Below, in pieces: positions 62,436 through 64,000 of a stretch of DNA of 64,000 nucleotides. Positions within the stretch are counted from its first letter, which is position 1, and every line of letters begins with the position of its first letter. Under the pieces are notes generated by a model. It searched no databases. It saw nothing but the letters and a program-made list of their open reading frames with translations, and was not told where the DNA came from. The DNA comes from Mugil cephalus. Lineage: Eukaryota; Chordata; Actinopteri; Mugiliformes; Mugilidae. The stretch is taken from assembly GCF_022458985.1 (NCBI RefSeq), contig NC_061785.1, positions 1,543,816 to 1,607,815 on the forward strand, given 5' to 3'. Position numbers and translations under genes: made by a program.

Positions 62436-63424
62436 AACGCTGGATCCTGCCCCTGTGCCTCCTGGCTGCCCACCAACAGAGAGCTTGTCTTTGCCTTGGT
62501 TTGTCTCCAGCTGTTAGCCCTGTTAGCTCAAGTGTCAGCAGAATCCCCAACTAACCTGTGCTTGTGCATCAGTGAAATCGGTTGTTTCTGCTGCCTGTCA
62601 CTACTGGATCAACTGGTGACGCTAACTATGCTAACTTTACTTGGACAAACTGAGAGACGTCAGGAGTGCAGAGTGCTGCAGATGCATTGCTGGGTTTGAA
62701 TTAATAATCGGATGAATCAATTAACTGATTAATTAAATGATCTTAACAGCATCAGTGGTTTGACTTGAATTCTTTTAATTTCTTGTCACTCACCTCAGTG
62801 TCCACTGGTTATTTTGTAAAGGTGTTGTCTCTGGAAATAAATCACCGTGTCATTGGTTTTACTCTGCAGTAGCATTTGATCAAAACAAACTTTATTTATA
62901 AAGCACTTTTCATACGGATTAAACACAAAGTGCTTCAAATGGAGTAAAAACAAAAAACAGAAACAAAATCAAGAAGTTCCACTTTTATTGTAAGATTGTT
63001 CACATAATATTTCATAGTGAACAGTTAACTTTGATTTTCTCCATCTCTCTGTGTAGTTTCTTTTAATTTGATGTCATGAATCTATGAAAGAAAAGAAACC
63101 TCTCTGTCCTACATTTGGGTTTAAAGCATTTATTAAATTTCGATAAAAAACATTTGAACAGGAACCAGGTGATAAGACTCCTGTTCAGAACCAGATCAAC
63201 GTCCAGAGGGAGGATGAGAAACCAGCAGGTGCAGTTAATTTGATCAAAGTCTCAACCCTCAAAGTAAAACTAAAAAGTTGTGGGAACCAATAGTTTGATG
63301 CCAGATGGAGATCAGTATTTTTCCACCAGCTCAGTGAATATCTTATCAGTCTGAACCAGACCTGGCTGATCTATAAAGCTTCACAGCTCTCACTGTTAGC
63401 TTCTCTTTCACCACAACTCTAACA
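62436..63424. repeat. 5' flank of mfap4 D, part of the segmental duplication
   Basis: Matches about 53,230-54,248 before copy C with small indels. Contains the TATA box of copy D at 63372-63377 (TATAAA, 47 bases before the ATG). Confidence 0.75.
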
Positions 63425-64000
63425 ATGAAGGTAAGTCTACAGCTTTATACTCTCAGAATTTATCAGGACATTTATTTCTTAACAGGTTTGTGTAAAAACC
63501 TCTTAGCATTAACTAGACTCTAGTTTACTCCTCAGAACTACCAAGTGAACCTTGAATATAAAACTCATAAATATCTAAAAAAATATCCACTCGCATGGAA
63601 TAAATGAATTAATATACATTTTCAAAAAACAGTTGAATTAAATTTGAATGATATTTAATATATACGTTGGACTATATTTGTCAAACATAACACGACAATG
63701 AGACCTAGAACTAAACACAAACTCCGCTTCTTTTTCATTAGAAATGTCTGGTTGTTCATTACATGTTCTGTAATGGTGTAGTTTGTTAAATGTTAAACAC
63801 TTTCATGACGTTCTTTCTTGCACTAAAACAAAGGGAAACATTTGGAGACATCAACCTGAGCTGAATGTGGCCCCTGAATTAAAATGTGTTTGACTCTATA
63901 TTTGGTGTTTGACGTTTAATTAAATAAAATAAACTTAAGTCTCTTCAGTTCCAGCTGCTGTCAGGACTCCTCGTCCTCCTGATTCCACTGGTGACCAGTG
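63425..64000 (+). CDS. mfap4: mfap4-like D, first exons only (runs off the window)
   Basis: Exon 1 is ATG AAG at 63425-63430 followed by GTAAGT. Exon 2 starts at 63949 after 'cttaagtctcttcag' and encodes [17 protein letters not shown] to the window edge. The intron end (taaataaaataaacttaag) matches copy B, while the 5' flank matches copy C, suggesting a mosaic origin by unequal exchange. Confidence 0.8.

Overview
The window is vertebrate nuclear DNA and reads as a teleost fish, probably a spiny-rayed one (inference). Genes are split into short exons with GT/AG introns. The NLR gene has the fish-specific FISNA-NACHT-LRR-B30.2 layout. The repeat load is typical of fish: Tc1/mariner, a piggyBac-type MITE, L1-, L2- and jockey-like LINE pieces, an HE1-like SINE, BEL/Pao fossils and many microsatellites.

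Layout. (1) 1-12.3 kb: three tandem, same-strand copies of lect2, encoding a secreted M23-fold cytokine. Copy 1 is present only as its last exon; copies 2 and 3 are complete with 4 exons and 152 residues each. A composite insertion of about 5.7 kb sits in the 3' UTR of copy 2. It carries a 480-bp piggyBac-type MITE, a decayed SAM-like exon pair and a Tc1 transposon whose 3' end has been replaced by an inverted copy of its own 5' end. (2) 14.2-20.1 kb, minus strand: a complete eight-exon slc16a9 (monocarboxylate transporter 9), 517 residues, with a tRNA-Leu relic in one intron. (3) 21.5-29 kb, minus strand: an NLRC3-like NLR with N-terminal repeat exons, a FISNA/NACHT exon, three LRR exons and a B30.2 exon. 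It carries one apparent 1-nt frameshift in NACHT. (4) 29-35 kb: gene-poor DNA with LINE and Tc1 relics. (5) 35.2-64 kb, plus strand: four mfap4-like (microfibril-associated glycoprotein 4, fibrinogen-like domain) loci. A, B and C are complete, D runs off the window, and there is one orphan exon fragment. (6) Between mfap4 C and D lies minpp1 (multiple inositol polyphosphate phosphatase), whose last coding exon is not found in the window.

Three of the gene groups are linked to innate immunity or extracellular recognition (lect2, NLR, mfap4), and two of these are expanding tandemly. slc16a9 and minpp1 are single-copy metabolic genes. The units around mfap4 B, C and D share flanking repeats, and two of them share BEL/Pao fossil fragments, so repeats and local duplication appear to have spread together.

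I saw no convincing new multi-gene system. The most unusual items are the fold-back Tc1 copy, the minpp1 gene with an mfap4 copy where its last exon should be, the rebuilt exon end in mfap4 B, and the amplified PDGG motif in slc16a9. Exon boundaries were read by eye from splice consensus and reading phase, without transcript evidence. Family assignments rest on remembered protein sequences, not on searches.
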